Assembly (NCBI GenBank): GCA_013288555.1
Contig: JABDBQ010000016.1
Coordinates: 1-52,805, forward strand
Direction of reading: 5' to 3'
Source: Bacteroidota bacterium
Lineage (GTDB): Bacteria > Bacteroidota > Bacteroidia > CAILMK01
DNA: 52,805 bases
Numbering within the stretch: position 1 is the first letter of the stretch; each line of letters starts with the position of its first letter. The notes under the pieces were generated by a model. That model did not search any database. It had not been told where the DNA came from and saw nothing but the letters and a program-made list of their open reading frames with translations. Shown piece after piece: positions 22,359-31,207 of the stretch. The position numbers were made by a program, and so were the translations under genes.

Positions 22359-23575
22359 GCAACGAAAAGAAAAAAGTAGCGCTGGCATTCAGTGGCGGAC
22401 TGGATACTTCTTATTGTGTGAAGTACCTGTGCGATGAACTGGGCCTGGATGTATATACCATAACCATAAACACAGGAGGCTTTGACGAAAAAGAGCTCAA
22501 AGAAATTGAAAATAGAGCATTAAGTCTTGGTGCAAAGGCGCATAAGACAATTGATGAAACGGATCAATACTATCAATCCTGTATCAAATATCTCATATTT
22601 GGCAATGTGCTGAAAAACGGGACTTATCCACTTTCTGTTAGTGCTGAGCGTGTTTCACAGGCAATGGCAGTGGCACGGTTTGCCAAAAAAATCAATGCGG
22701 ATTTTGTAGCCCATGGCAGTACGGGCGCCGGTAACGACCAGGTTCGTTTCGATATGATATTCAATATCATGATCCCGGGAATCAAGATTTTAACACCCAT
22801 CAGGGATAATAAACTTTCAAGGGAAGAAGAGATCGCATTCCTTAAAGCAAAGGGTGTTGAATACAATTATGAGAAAGCAAAATACTCGATCAATAAAGGT
22901 CTTTGGGGTACGTCGATAGGAGGTAAGGAAACACTGACATCAGATCTTTCTTTGCCTGAAGAAGCCTACCCAACCCGACTCACCAAAACAGAGCCAAAAA
23001 AGATAAGCCTGTATTTTAATAATGGTGAATTTGTTGGTATTGAATCATATATTAATATGAATCCTGTCGATGCCATTCATGCGTTGTATGGTATCGCGGC
23101 CCCTTATGCTATTGGTAGGGATATCCATGTGGGTGATACCATTATCGGGATAAAAGGCAGGGTAGGGTTTGAAGCTTCCGCACCGATCATTATCATCAAA
23201 GCCCATCATGCCCTTGAAAAACATGTATTGACCAAATGGCAGCTTTATTGGAAAGATAATCTCGCCTCCTGGTATGGCAACTGGCTGCATGAAGGCCAAT
23301 TCCTCGACCCGGTGATGCGCAACATTGAAGCATTTATGAGCGATACTCAAAAGACCGTAAACGGCAGGGTAGATGTGATGTTGTCTCCATATCATTTTTC
23401 GATCATCGGCATTGAATCTGAGCATGATTTAATGAACTCTGATTTTGGCCATTACGGAGAAGAAAATAAAGCCTGGAGCGGTGAAGATGTGAAAGGATTT
23501 TCTAAAATATTTGGCAACCAGACCATGATCTACCACATGGTGAATGACATTAAAAATATTGACGGAGATGAGTAA
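22355..23575 (+). CDS. argG: Argininosuccinate synthase
   Basis: 406 residues from the ATG at 22355, which overlaps the stop of the GNAT gene as ATGA. Another in-frame ATG lies 11 codons upstream, but M-S-N-E-K-K-K-V-A-L-A-F-S-G-G-L-D-T-S is the natural family start. The PP-loop S-G-G-L-D-T-S binds ATP; A-H-G-S-T-G-A-G-N-D-Q-V-R-F and S-I-G-G-K-E-T-L are also present. It joins citrulline and aspartate using ATP. Its position early in the operon, with the later steps after it, is the usual Bacteroidota order. Confidence 0.95.
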   Translation: MSNEKKKVALAFSGGLDTSYCVKYLCDELGLDVYTITINTGGFDEKELKEIENRALSLGAKAHKTIDETDQYYQSCIKYLIFGNVLKNGTYPLSVSAERVSQAMAVARFAKKINADFVAHGSTGAGNDQVRFDMIFNIMIPGIKILTPIRDNKLSREEEIAFLKAKGVEYNYEKAKYSINKGLWGTSIGGKETLTSDLSLPEEAYPTRLTKTEPKKISLYFNNGEFVGIESYINMNPVDAIHALYGIAAPYAIGRDIHVGDTIIGIKGRVGFEASAPIIIIKAHHALEKHVLTKWQLYWKDNLASWYGNWLHEGQFLDPVMRNIEAFMSDTQKTVNGRVDVMLSPYHFSIIGIESEHDLMNSDFGHYGEENKAWSGEDVKGFSKIFGNQTMIYHMVNDIKNIDGDE

Positions 23576-24545
23576 AATAAAGGCAGGAATTATAGGCGGC
23601 GCAGGATATACCGGCGGAGAACTGTTGCGTATATTGCTGCTTCATCCGGAAGCTGAGATCGTTTTTGTTCATAGTAAAACATTTGTCGGTAAAGCTGTTT
23701 CTGTTGCCCATCCTGACCTGACGGATGAGACGGATCTGGTATTTACAGATGGTTTCAATTCCAAAATAGATGTGCTTTTCCTCTGCATGGGCCATGGAGA
23801 ATCAAAGAAATATCTGGAGACAAACCCTATTTCTGAAGACATTAAGATCATTGATCTGAGCCAGGATTTCAGGGTAGATAATCTGTTTGCAGGAAAGAAT
23901 TTCATTTACGGCCTACCAGAATTGCATCGAAACACCATAAGAACAGCAAAAAATATTGCAAACCCCGGCTGTTTTGCCACGGGTATTCAGCTGGGATTGT
24001 TGCCATTGGCCAGAGCCGGATTGCTTCAGGATGAAGTACATGTGAGCGGCATCACCGGTTCAACCGGGGCAGGTAAAAGCCTGAGTGAAACCACACATTT
24101 CAGTTGGAGGAACAATAATATTTCTTCTTATAAAGTTCTGGAACATCAGCATCTCAATGAGATCATGCACACCCTTGGAACCATGCAAATGGGGGGTGTT
24201 CCGGATATCAATTTCGTGCCTTACCGAGGCAATTTCAGCAGGGGTATCCTGGTTACGAGTTACACCCGTTCTGATCTTAGTTTAGCCGAGGCGAGGTCAT
24301 TATTTTCAGAATATTACCAGGAGCATCCATTTGTAACATTGACTGATAATGTGCCTGACCTGAAACAGGTTGTGAATACCAATAAATGCTTTGTTCATGT
24401 GGACAAAATCAAAGACAGGCTGGTTATTACGACTGTTATAGATAACCTGCTCAAAGGCGCTTCCGGACAAGCGGTTCAGAACATGAACCTGATGTTTGGA
24501 CTGGATGAAACCTCAGGACTTCATTTTAAATCGATCGCATTCTAA
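23568..24545 (+). CDS. argC: N-acetyl-gamma-glutamyl-phosphate reductase
   Basis: 325 residues from the ATG at 23568, which overlaps the last eight bases of argG. Rossmann start G-I-I-G-G-A-G-Y-T-G-G-E-L-L-R, catalytic Cys135 in N-P-G-C-F-A-T, and G-S-T-G-A-G-K-S-L-S-E. It reduces the acyl-glutamyl phosphate made by ArgB to the semialdehyde with NADPH. The overlap with argG suggests translational coupling. Confidence 0.95.
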   Translation: MSKIKAGIIGGAGYTGGELLRILLLHPEAEIVFVHSKTFVGKAVSVAHPDLTDETDLVFTDGFNSKIDVLFLCMGHGESKKYLETNPISEDIKIIDLSQDFRVDNLFAGKNFIYGLPELHRNTIRTAKNIANPGCFATGIQLGLLPLARAGLLQDEVHVSGITGSTGAGKSLSETTHFSWRNNNISSYKVLEHQHLNEIMHTLGTMQMGGVPDINFVPYRGNFSRGILVTSYTRSDLSLAEARSLFSEYYQEHPFVTLTDNVPDLKQVVNTNKCFVHVDKIKDRLVITTVIDNLLKGASGQAVQNMNLMFGLDETSGLHFKSIAF

Positions 24546-24562
24546 TCTATTCCTATAAATCC

Positions 24563-25702
24563 ATGAAACTTTTCGACGTTTACCCTCTTTTCGATATTGA
24601 GCCGGTCAGTGCAACAGGCTCTTATATCATTGATAAAAAAGGTGATACCTATCTTGACCTGTATGGCGGCCATGCGGTGATTTCCGTAGGCCATAGCCAT
24701 CCCTACTATGTGGAAATGCTTACCAGGCAATTGAACAGGATCGGTTTCTATTCCAATTCGGTAAAAATTCCGTTGCAGGAAGAAATGGCAGAGAAGCTTG
24801 GCAGACAAAGCGGATATCCTGACTATGAATTATTTCTTTGCAATTCCGGTGCTGAAGCCAATGAAAACGCCATCAAACTGGCATCATTTCACAATGGCCG
24901 CAAGCAGATCGTTGCATTCTCCGGATCTTTTCATGGACGTACTTCAGCAGCTGTTGCCGCCACTGATGACAAATCAATTAATGCCCCGGTAAACCATTCT
25001 CCTAATTTTGTTTTTGCACCATTCAATGATGAAAATGCTGCAAGAGAAATGATTACAGACAACACCTGTGCCGTAATCATTGAAGGAATCCAGGGTGTAG
25101 GAGGTGTGCAGATCCCTGATGTTTCTTTCTTGAAATTACTGCGAGAACTTTGTGATAAAACAGGAGCTATCCTGATTTTAGACGAAGTTCAATCCGGCTA
25201 CGGTCGCTCAGGTCATTTCTTTGCACACCAGTATTCAGGCGTCAAACCGGATATGATCACGGTTGCGAAAGGCATGGGAAATGGATTCCCTGTCGGTGGC
25301 GTATTGATCCAACCGGGAATCAAGGCACGTCATTCCATGCTTGGTACCACTTTTGGGGGAAATTATCTTGCTTGTGCTGCAAGTATCGCGGTTCTTGATA
25401 TTATAGAGAAGGAAAATCTTGTTGCAAATGCTGCTGAAATGGGCAAATATCTTGTTGAAAATATTTCACCTTTAGAAGGAATCAAAGAAGTGAGAGGCCT
25501 GGGTTTGATGGTGGGTATTGAATTGGAATTCCCATGTGCAGATATACGAAAAGAGCTTTTATTTAATCATAAGATATTCACCGGATCGTCATCCAATAAA
25601 AATACATTGCGGATATTGCCACCTTTAAATATTGGCAAAACGGAACTTGATATGTTCGTTTCCGCATTTTGCAAAACCCTTGAAAAAACACCGGTATCAT
25701 GA
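24563..25702 (+). CDS. argD: Acetylornithine (or succinylornithine) aminotransferase
   Basis: 379 residues, class III aminotransferase. D-L-Y-G-G-H-A-V, N-S-G-A-E-A-N-E-N-A-I-K, S-F-H-G-R-T, Asp207 in I-L-D-E-V-Q-S-G, and the PLP lysine Lys236 in V-A-K-G-M-G-N-G-F-P-V-G. It transfers an amino group from glutamate to N-acyl-glutamate semialdehyde. Its last four bases overlap the argF' start. Confidence 0.95.
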   Translation: MKLFDVYPLFDIEPVSATGSYIIDKKGDTYLDLYGGHAVISVGHSHPYYVEMLTRQLNRIGFYSNSVKIPLQEEMAEKLGRQSGYPDYELFLCNSGAEANENAIKLASFHNGRKQIVAFSGSFHGRTSAAVAATDDKSINAPVNHSPNFVFAPFNDENAAREMITDNTCAVIIEGIQGVGGVQIPDVSFLKLLRELCDKTGAILILDEVQSGYGRSGHFFAHQYSGVKPDMITVAKGMGNGFPVGGVLIQPGIKARHSMLGTTFGGNYLACAASIAVLDIIEKENLVANAAEMGKYLVENISPLEGIKEVRGLGLMVGIELEFPCADIRKELLFNHKIFTGSSSNKNTLRILPPLNIGKTELDMFVSAFCKTLEKTPVS

Positions 25703-26658
25703 AAAATTTTACTTCAGTACATGATGTGGATAATGTCCAGGCATTGGTGCAGGATGCTCTTTCCATAAAAAAAGATCCGTATGCTTTTGAAAACCTTGGG
25801 AAGCATAAAACGCTCGGACTTATTTTTCTAAATCCAAGTTTACGTACCCGTCTCAGTACACAGAAAGCGGCTGCCAACCTGGGTATGAATACCATGGTGA
25901 TGAACCTTGATAAAGAAGGCTGGGCTTTGGAAACCGAAGATGGCGTGATCATGAATAGCAATAAAGCAGAGCATATCAGGGAAGCTGCGGCAGTTTTAGG
26001 GCAGTATTGTGATATTATTGGTATTCGTTCATTTCCACAGCTCCGCAACAGGGATGATGATTACAATGAGCTTATCCTGAAGAAAATGATCAATTTTTCC
26101 GGCAGGCCTGTTGTAAGTCTGGAAAGCGCGACAAGACATCCGTTACAGAGTCTCGCTGACCTGGTTACCATTACAGAATTGGCGCCGGATTTTCTGAACC
26201 GCAAGCCAAAAGTTGTTTTAACCTGGGCGCCGCATATCAAACCACTTCCACAGGCTGTACCGAATTCTTTTGCAGAATGGATGTTGAAATCGGATGTGGA
26301 ATTCGTAATCACCCATCCTGAAGGCTATGAACTTGCCGAGGAATTTACAAACGGAGCAAACATTATCTACGATCAGGATAAAGCGCTGCAGGATGCTGAT
26401 TTTGTGTATGTTAAAAACTGGTCATCGTATTCCGATTATGGCCATATCCTAAATTCAGATAAGAGCTGGATGTTGAATAATAAGAAACTTTACAAAACAT
26501 CAAATGCCCGGGTAATGCATTGCCTGCCGGTTCGCAGAGATGTGGAGCTGGCTTCTGAAGTGCTTGATGGACAGAATAGTATTGTTATCCAGGAAGCCGG
26601 AAACAGGGTATTTGCGGCACAGGCTGTTTTAAAACAATTATTGATGGATAATTTCTAA
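25699..26658 (+). CDS. argF': N-acetylornithine/N-succinylornithine carbamoyltransferase
   Basis: 319 residues, starting inside the argD stop (ATGA). Carbamoyl-phosphate loop N-P-S-L-R-T-R (residues 45-51), A-T-R-H-P-L-Q-S-L-A-D, P-L-P-Q-A-V-P-N-S-F-A-E-W and H-C-L-P-V-R-R-D-V-E. The H-P-L-Q and P-L-P-Q-A-V-P motifs mark the acylornithine type rather than ordinary ornithine carbamoyltransferase. It makes N-acyl-citrulline, so citrulline stays blocked until ArgE. At the position I recall as deciding acetyl (Glu) versus succinyl (Pro) substrates there is Ala90, so the acyl group cannot be assigned. Confidence 0.93.
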   Translation: MKNFTSVHDVDNVQALVQDALSIKKDPYAFENLGKHKTLGLIFLNPSLRTRLSTQKAAANLGMNTMVMNLDKEGWALETEDGVIMNSNKAEHIREAAAVLGQYCDIIGIRSFPQLRNRDDDYNELILKKMINFSGRPVVSLESATRHPLQSLADLVTITELAPDFLNRKPKVVLTWAPHIKPLPQAVPNSFAEWMLKSDVEFVITHPEGYELAEEFTNGANIIYDQDKALQDADFVYVKNWSSYSDYGHILNSDKSWMLNNKKLYKTSNARVMHCLPVRRDVELASEVLDGQNSIVIQEAGNRVFAAQAVLKQLLMDNF

Positions 26659-26659
26659 A

Positions 26660-27466
26660 ATGGAGAAACCCAAACTCTATATTCTCAAGATAGGAGGGAA
26701 CGTGATTGACGATCCTGACAAACTTGATTCGTTTTTGAAATCATTTGCACTGGTCGATGAGGCAAAAATACTTGTCCACGGCGGTGGTAAAATAGCCAGT
26801 ACCATAAGCAAAGAGCTTGGCATTGTGCCAAATATGTTGGATGGCAGACGCATTACGGATGCTGAGACTTTAAAAGTCGTGACCATGGTATATGGTGGAC
26901 TCATTAATAAAAATATCGTTGCCAAACTGCAGTCTCAGGGTTGCAATGCCATTGGGCTAACGGGTACAGATGCAAATATGCTGCCAGCACAAAAAAGACC
27001 GGTAAAAGACATTGACTATGGCTTTGTTGGGGATATAGAGGAGGATAAAATCAATCCAATAACCCTTTCTTTATTTCTTGAAAATGGACTTTGCCTAGTC
27101 ATCGCACCGTTAACGCATGATGGACAGGGTAATATGCTGAATACCAATGCAGATACAATAGCGAGTGTACTGGCAGTTGCATTGAGTGGCAATTATGATG
27201 TATCCCTGATCTATTGCTTTGAAAAAGCAGGCGTATTAAAAGATGTGAATGATGATTCCAGCCTGATTGAAACGATTTCGGCTTTAGAATATGAAGTTTT
27301 AAAGAAAGATGGCATCATCAATGAGGGCATGATTCCGAAGCTGGACAATGCATTTGAAGCTTTGAAAAAAGGGGTAAAGTCTGTACAAATCATTCATGCA
27401 GATGCCATAAAAGAGTTCAATAATCATTCAAAACCAAGGGGGACTGAACTTTATTTGACTATATAA
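26660..27466 (+). CDS. argB: Acetylglutamate (or succinylglutamate) kinase
   Basis: 268 residues, ATG one base after the argF' stop. The amino-acid kinase fold is clear: K-I-G-G-N-V-I-D-D at the N-terminus, L-V-H-G-G-G-K-I-A-S, A-I-G-L-T-G-T-D-A-N, and N-T-N-A-D-T-I-A-S-V-L-A. It phosphorylates N-acyl-glutamate, the step before ArgC. There is no N-terminal extension of the arginine-inhibited hexameric kinases, so feedback control is probably elsewhere. Confidence 0.94.
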   Translation: MEKPKLYILKIGGNVIDDPDKLDSFLKSFALVDEAKILVHGGGKIASTISKELGIVPNMLDGRRITDAETLKVVTMVYGGLINKNIVAKLQSQGCNAIGLTGTDANMLPAQKRPVKDIDYGFVGDIEEDKINPITLSLFLENGLCLVIAPLTHDGQGNMLNTNADTIASVLAVALSGNYDVSLIYCFEKAGVLKDVNDDSSLIETISALEYEVLKKDGIINEGMIPKLDNAFEALKKGVKSVQIIHADAIKEFNNHSKPRGTELYLTI

Positions 27467-27482
27467 AGGATCGTCAGTAAAA

Positions 27483-27573
27483 TTCTTTGCGTTCTTTGCG
27501 AAACCCTTTGCGAACTTTGCATGAAATATTTCTCGCAAAGAGCGCCAAGATAAACCGCAAAGAACGCAAAGAA
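27483..27573. repeat. Inverted repeat with 18-bp perfect arms (TTCTTTGCGTTCTTTGCG)
   Basis: The arm at 27483-27500 is matched exactly in inverted form at 27556-27573. Between them are further TTTGCGAA units. It fills the gap between argB and argE and could form a strong hairpin in the operon transcript. Confidence 0.8.
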
Positions 27574-27587
27574 GATCAATAGCAAAT

Positions 27588-28664
27588 ATGTCTGACAATA
27601 AAGAAATATCTACCCTAATTCAGGAAGCCATCGGGCTTCTTCAACAACTCATTTCCATTCCATCTTTCAGCAAAGAAGAAAACGGCACTGCCGGAGCAAT
27701 AGGACGATTCCTGTCAGATCATGATATTGATTTTCATCGCAAAGGGAACAATATATGGGCGTACAACAAGCATTTTGATCCTGCAAAGCCAACAATACTT
27801 CTCAATTCGCACCACGATACGGTGAAACCCAATCCCGGCTGGACCAAAGATCCTTTTCATCCTGAAATTGAGGGTGGTATGTTATATGGGCTAGGCAGCA
27901 ATGATGCAGGGGGATGCCTGGTTTCTTTGATGGCTGCATTCCGGTATTTCTATGACAAATCCAATCTGCCTTATAACCTGGCTTTTGCAGCAACAGCTGA
28001 AGAAGAAAATTCCGGTCTGAATGGGATAGAATCTATTTTGGAAGATTTAGGTCCCATGGATCTGGTAATAGTAGGAGAGCCCACACAAATGCAGATGGCA
28101 ATTGCCGAAAAAGGATTGATGGTTCTCGATTGTGTGGCATATGGCAAAACGGGTCATGCAGCGAGAGAAGAAGGAGAAAACGCTATTTATAAAGCCGTCG
28201 ATGATATTGAATGGTTCAGGAATTATAAGTTTGAGAAAGTATCGCCCTATGTTGGACCGATGAAAATGACAGTCACAGTCATTAAGGCCGGAGAACAACA
28301 TAACGTGGTTCCCAGTGAATGTCATTTTGTAGTGGATGTGCGCATGACGGATCAATATACCCACGAGGAAGTTTTAGATATCATCCGGCAGCATGTACAA
28401 TCTGAAGTCAAAGCCCGGTCTACCCGTTTAAAACCTTCATTTATAGCTCCGGAGCATGCAATCGTACAGGCAGGACTTGCATTAGGACTGACAACTTATG
28501 GTTCACCGACTACCTCCGACCAGGCCGTAATTCCTTATACGAGTATCAAAATCGGCCCCGGAGATTCTTCAAGATCCCATACCGCCGATGAGTTTATCTA
28601 TCTGAAAGAGATTGAAGATGGGGTGGGAATTTATGTGGGGATTTTGGAGCGGATGATGGTTTGA
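27588..28664 (+). CDS. argE: ArgE-like M20 deacylase (acyl-citrulline/acylornithine)
   Basis: 358 residues of the M20 metallopeptidase family. Zinc ligands: His75 and Asp77 in S-H-H-D-T-V, Asp106 in S-N-D-A-G-G, and the Glu138-Glu139 pair in A-E-E-E-N. G-E-P-T-Q and D-V-R-M-T-D lie in the dimerisation domain. With an acylornithine carbamoyltransferase next door it probably removes the acyl group from N-acyl-citrulline to give citrulline for ArgG. It lies 121 bases after argB, with a palindromic repeat between. Confidence 0.9.
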   Translation: MSDNKEISTLIQEAIGLLQQLISIPSFSKEENGTAGAIGRFLSDHDIDFHRKGNNIWAYNKHFDPAKPTILLNSHHDTVKPNPGWTKDPFHPEIEGGMLYGLGSNDAGGCLVSLMAAFRYFYDKSNLPYNLAFAATAEEENSGLNGIESILEDLGPMDLVIVGEPTQMQMAIAEKGLMVLDCVAYGKTGHAAREEGENAIYKAVDDIEWFRNYKFEKVSPYVGPMKMTVTVIKAGEQHNVVPSECHFVVDVRMTDQYTHEEVLDIIRQHVQSEVKARSTRLKPSFIAPEHAIVQAGLALGLTTYGSPTTSDQAVIPYTSIKIGPGDSSRSHTADEFIYLKEIEDGVGIYVGILERMMV

Positions 28665-28677
28665 TTTTACAGTGATA

Positions 28678-28698
28678 AGACAAGGCAGTGCCTTGTCT
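28678..28698. terminator. Perfect palindrome between convergent genes, possible bidirectional terminator
   Basis: AGACAAGGCA-G-TGCCTTGTCT, ten perfect pairs, between argE and the end of the reductase gene. No T-run follows on either side. Part of the unit (GTCTCTAC) recurs near 33041-33049, so it may be a dispersed repeat. Confidence 0.45.
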
Positions 28699-29379
28699 CT
28701 ACTTCGCTGCCAATTCCACAATATCCTTCACTTCCAGAATCGGGTTTTCAGGGCCTTTATTCACCGTATTGATCATCGCAAGGCCAATTTCTTTTAGGGT
28801 ACAGACAATTTTAGGGAAAGCGGCCCTGAGAACCGGATACATCCACGAAATGACAAAATAGGCTTTTTGTGTGTTTTTCAATCCTTTAGTGGGTTGTATG
28901 TACCCCGGGCGAAACATATAAGCCTTTTTGAATGGCAGTTTCATCAGGTCGTTTTCAGTTCTGTTTTTTACCCGCACCCACATATTTAATTTTGAATTTC
29001 CCGGTTTAACATTCCCGGTTCCTGCTCCGGAAACATAGCAACAGGTCATACCAGGATTGTGTTTTACAAGTGTTTCAGCAACATGCATCGTTAAATCATA
29101 CGTTACATGGCTGTATTGTTCTTCGTTTAATCCCAGGCTCGTCACACCAAGACAAAGAAAAGCAGCATTATATCCTTCCAGTTGATTCTCAATCGGTGAG
29201 AAATCGAAAAAATCTTTGTGAATGATCTCGGTAAGTTTGGGATGGGTGATGCCAATCGGTCTGCGATTGATAATCAGTACCTTTTCAACATCAGGATGCA
29301 AAAGACATTCGTGTAAAACGCCTTCACCCACCATTCCGGTTGCTCCGGTTACAATCGCTCTTATTTTCTCGTTTGACAT
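28699..29379 (-). CDS. NAD(P)-binding epimerase/reductase-like protein
   Basis: 226 residues from the ATG at 29379; an ATG three codons upstream is possible but very close to the promoter box. A Rossmann start I-V-T-G-A-T-G-M-V-G-E-G, then I-I-N-R-R-P, A-F-L-C-L-G-V-T and Y-V-S-G-A-G-T. It resembles NmrA/SDR-type oxidoreductases of the NAD-dependent epimerase family. The usual Y-x-x-x-K pair is not evident; there are conserved-looking V-K-N-R-T-E-N-D and F-R-P-G-Y-I-Q-P segments instead. The substrate is unknown. It separates argE from argH. Confidence 0.8.
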   Translation of the reverse strand: MSNEKIRAIVTGATGMVGEGVLHECLLHPDVEKVLIINRRPIGITHPKLTEIIHKDFFDFSPIENQLEGYNAAFLCLGVTSLGLNEEQYSHVTYDLTMHVAETLVKHNPGMTCCYVSGAGTGNVKPGNSKLNMWVRVKNRTENDLMKLPFKKAYMFRPGYIQPTKGLKNTQKAYFVISWMYPVLRAAFPKIVCTLKEIGLAMINTVNKGPENPILEVKDIVELAAK

Positions 29380-29395
29380 AGTATTCATTATTAAG

Positions 29396-29403
29396 CAAAA
29401 TTA
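29396..29403 (-). promoter_or_regulatory. -7 box (TAATTTTG) for the reductase gene
   Basis: Minus-strand exact TAnnTTTG match, 16 bases before the ATG at 29379; it favours that start over the ATG at 29388. Confidence 0.45.
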
Positions 29404-29466
29404 CATGAATTTAGTTGTTGTGTCGAAACTTGTTTCTATTCAGGTGTTTCCTTTTCAATCCCATCG

Positions 29467-29743
29467 GGCAGTGTCATTAAGTTAAGTGGTATATACATTG
29501 TTTTTCAATATCTTACGACGCTTTTAATCCCAGAGGGATGCCATATTGGTAGCAAAAACGCAAGAGATCATTTCCAGAATCCCATGGGGATGACATATTT
29601 CTCTTGTCAAAATGGAGATATTGCATACCTACGGCATTCTAAAACACACAAATCCAATTTTCTACCAATATTTCATCCCTACGGGATTATAACACAAATC
29701 GTTAATTGACAATAATTTGAAGCCTTAACTTAATGACATTGCC
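29467..29743. mobile_element. MITE-like element, 277 bp, 20-bp terminal inverted repeats
   Basis: The ends GGCAGTGTCATTAAGTTAAG (29467-29486) and CTTAACTTAATGACATTGCC (29724-29743) are inverted copies with one mismatch. Inside, a second inverted pair of 27 bases (29525-29551 and 29663-29689, four mismatches) and a third weaker pair (about 29577-29602 and 29612-29638) make most of the element a large palindrome. There is no coding frame. Defined ends and symmetry suggest a non-autonomous element; no target-site duplication is visible. Confidence 0.6.
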
Positions 29744-29836
29744 ATAAGGGACTTAAATACCAGACAGATTTAACTCTTAACGTTGATTCATTTTAGATAA
29801 GCCAGAGTCTTAAAAGTACAAGTCCCCTGAAAATAG

Positions 29837-29844
29837 TAATTTTG
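29837..29844 (+). promoter_or_regulatory. -7 box (TAATTTTG) for argH
   Basis: Exact TAnnTTTG match only seven bases before the argH ATG. The transcript would start at or next to the start codon (leaderless or nearly so). Confidence 0.5.
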
Positions 29845-29851
29845 TACCGAA

Positions 29852-31207
29852 ATGCAAAAACCCACAAAACTCTGGCAGAAAAATACGGAAACAAGTCCGG
29901 AAGTAGAGGCTTTTACGGTCGGTAATGACCGTGATCTGGATCTGCTCCTTGCTCCTTATGATATATTGGGCTCAATTGCTCATGCCATGATGCTGGGCAA
30001 AGTAGGATTGTTGGATGAATCCGAGACAAGGACCTTATGTGCAGAGCTTCGGAATATTTATCATGACAGTGAAAATAATGGTTTTGTTATCGATGATGGG
30101 GTAGAGGATGTTCATTCACAGGTTGAAAACCTTCTTACAGAACGGCTTGGTGAAACGGGAAAAAGAATTCATACAGGAAGGTCACGCAATGACCAGGTTT
30201 TACTCGACCTGAAATTGTTTTCAAGGGCCGGAATGAAGGAAATTGTGCAAAACAGCCAGGTTTTGTTTGATCAGTTGATCAATCTGAGCGAGACTTACAA
30301 AGAATATCTGCTTCCGGGATATACCCATTTCCAGGCTGCTATGCCTTCTTCTTTGGGACTATGGTTTGGTGCCTATGCTGAAAGCCTGGTGGATGACCTG
30401 ACAGTGCTACAGGCAGCATATAAGGTTACCAATCGGAATCCATTGGGGTCAGGAGCCGGCTTCGGATCTTCGTTGCCATTAGATCGTGAATATACAAGCC
30501 AGCTGTTAGGATTTGATTCCCCAAACTATAATGTGGTATACGCCCAGATGACGCGTGGCAAAACAGAACGGTTGGTGAGCGCTGCTTTGGCCAGTATTGC
30601 TTCTACCTTAGGCAGGATGTCGGCTGATGTTTGTCTCTATATGAGCCAGAATTTTGGTTTTATTTCCTTCCCCGATCATTTAACGACAGGCTCCAGCATT
30701 ATGCCGCACAAGAAAAACCCGGACGTATTTGAATTGATCCGCGCGAGGTGCAATAAACTCCAGGCTTTGCCGAATGAACTCGCATTGATCTGTGCCAATC
30801 TTCCTTCCGGTTATCACAGGGATATGCAGCAGATCAAAGAAAGTTATCTGCCTGCTTTTGAGGTTTTGAACAGCTGTTTGCGGATGATGAACTTCATGTT
30901 GCAATCTATTGAAGTAAAGAAAGATATTCTTGATGATCCGAAGTATAAGTTTATATTTAGCGTAGAGGCAGTGAACGCCCTTGTCAACGAAGGTGTTCCT
31001 TTCCGCGATGCTTATAAGCAGGTAGGCGCACAGATTGCCGATGGCAGTTTCGATAAACCGGAGTCTGATTTATTAAAAACACATACGCATCTGGGAAGTA
31101 TCGGGAATCTTGGAAATAATGAGATCAGGAAATTGATGGACCAGACGATCAAATCTTTTGATTTTGAGAAGGTGGAATCTGCGCTGAAAGCTTTAATCAA
31201 AGCATAA
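29852..31207 (+). CDS. argH: Argininosuccinate lyase
   Basis: 451 residues of the fumarase/aspartase superfamily. H-T-G-R-S-R-N-D-Q-V, then Y-T-H-F-Q-A-A-M-P (catalytic His) and the family signature T-G-S-S-I-M-P-H-K-K-N-P-D-V-F-E. It splits argininosuccinate to arginine and fumarate. It has its own promoter box and is cut off from the rest of the arginine genes by the reductase gene and the MITE-like element, so it may be controlled separately. Confidence 0.95.
   Translation: MQKPTKLWQKNTETSPEVEAFTVGNDRDLDLLLAPYDILGSIAHAMMLGKVGLLDESETRTLCAELRNIYHDSENNGFVIDDGVEDVHSQVENLLTERLGETGKRIHTGRSRNDQVLLDLKLFSRAGMKEIVQNSQVLFDQLINLSETYKEYLLPGYTHFQAAMPSSLGLWFGAYAESLVDDLTVLQAAYKVTNRNPLGSGAGFGSSLPLDREYTSQLLGFDSPNYNVVYAQMTRGKTERLVSAALASIASTLGRMSADVCLYMSQNFGFISFPDHLTTGSSIMPHKKNPDVFELIRARCNKLQALPNELALICANLPSGYHRDMQQIKESYLPAFEVLNSCLRMMNFMLQSIEVKKDILDDPKYKFIFSVEAVNALVNEGVPFRDAYKQVGAQIADGSFDKPESDLLKTHTHLGSIGNLGNNEIRKLMDQTIKSFDFEKVESALKALIKA

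Noticed and set aside
29525-29689. Possible CRISPR-like array of GGGAT units
   Set aside because: The units are few, alternate in direction, vary in sequence and have unequal spacing; they are parts of a palindromic element.
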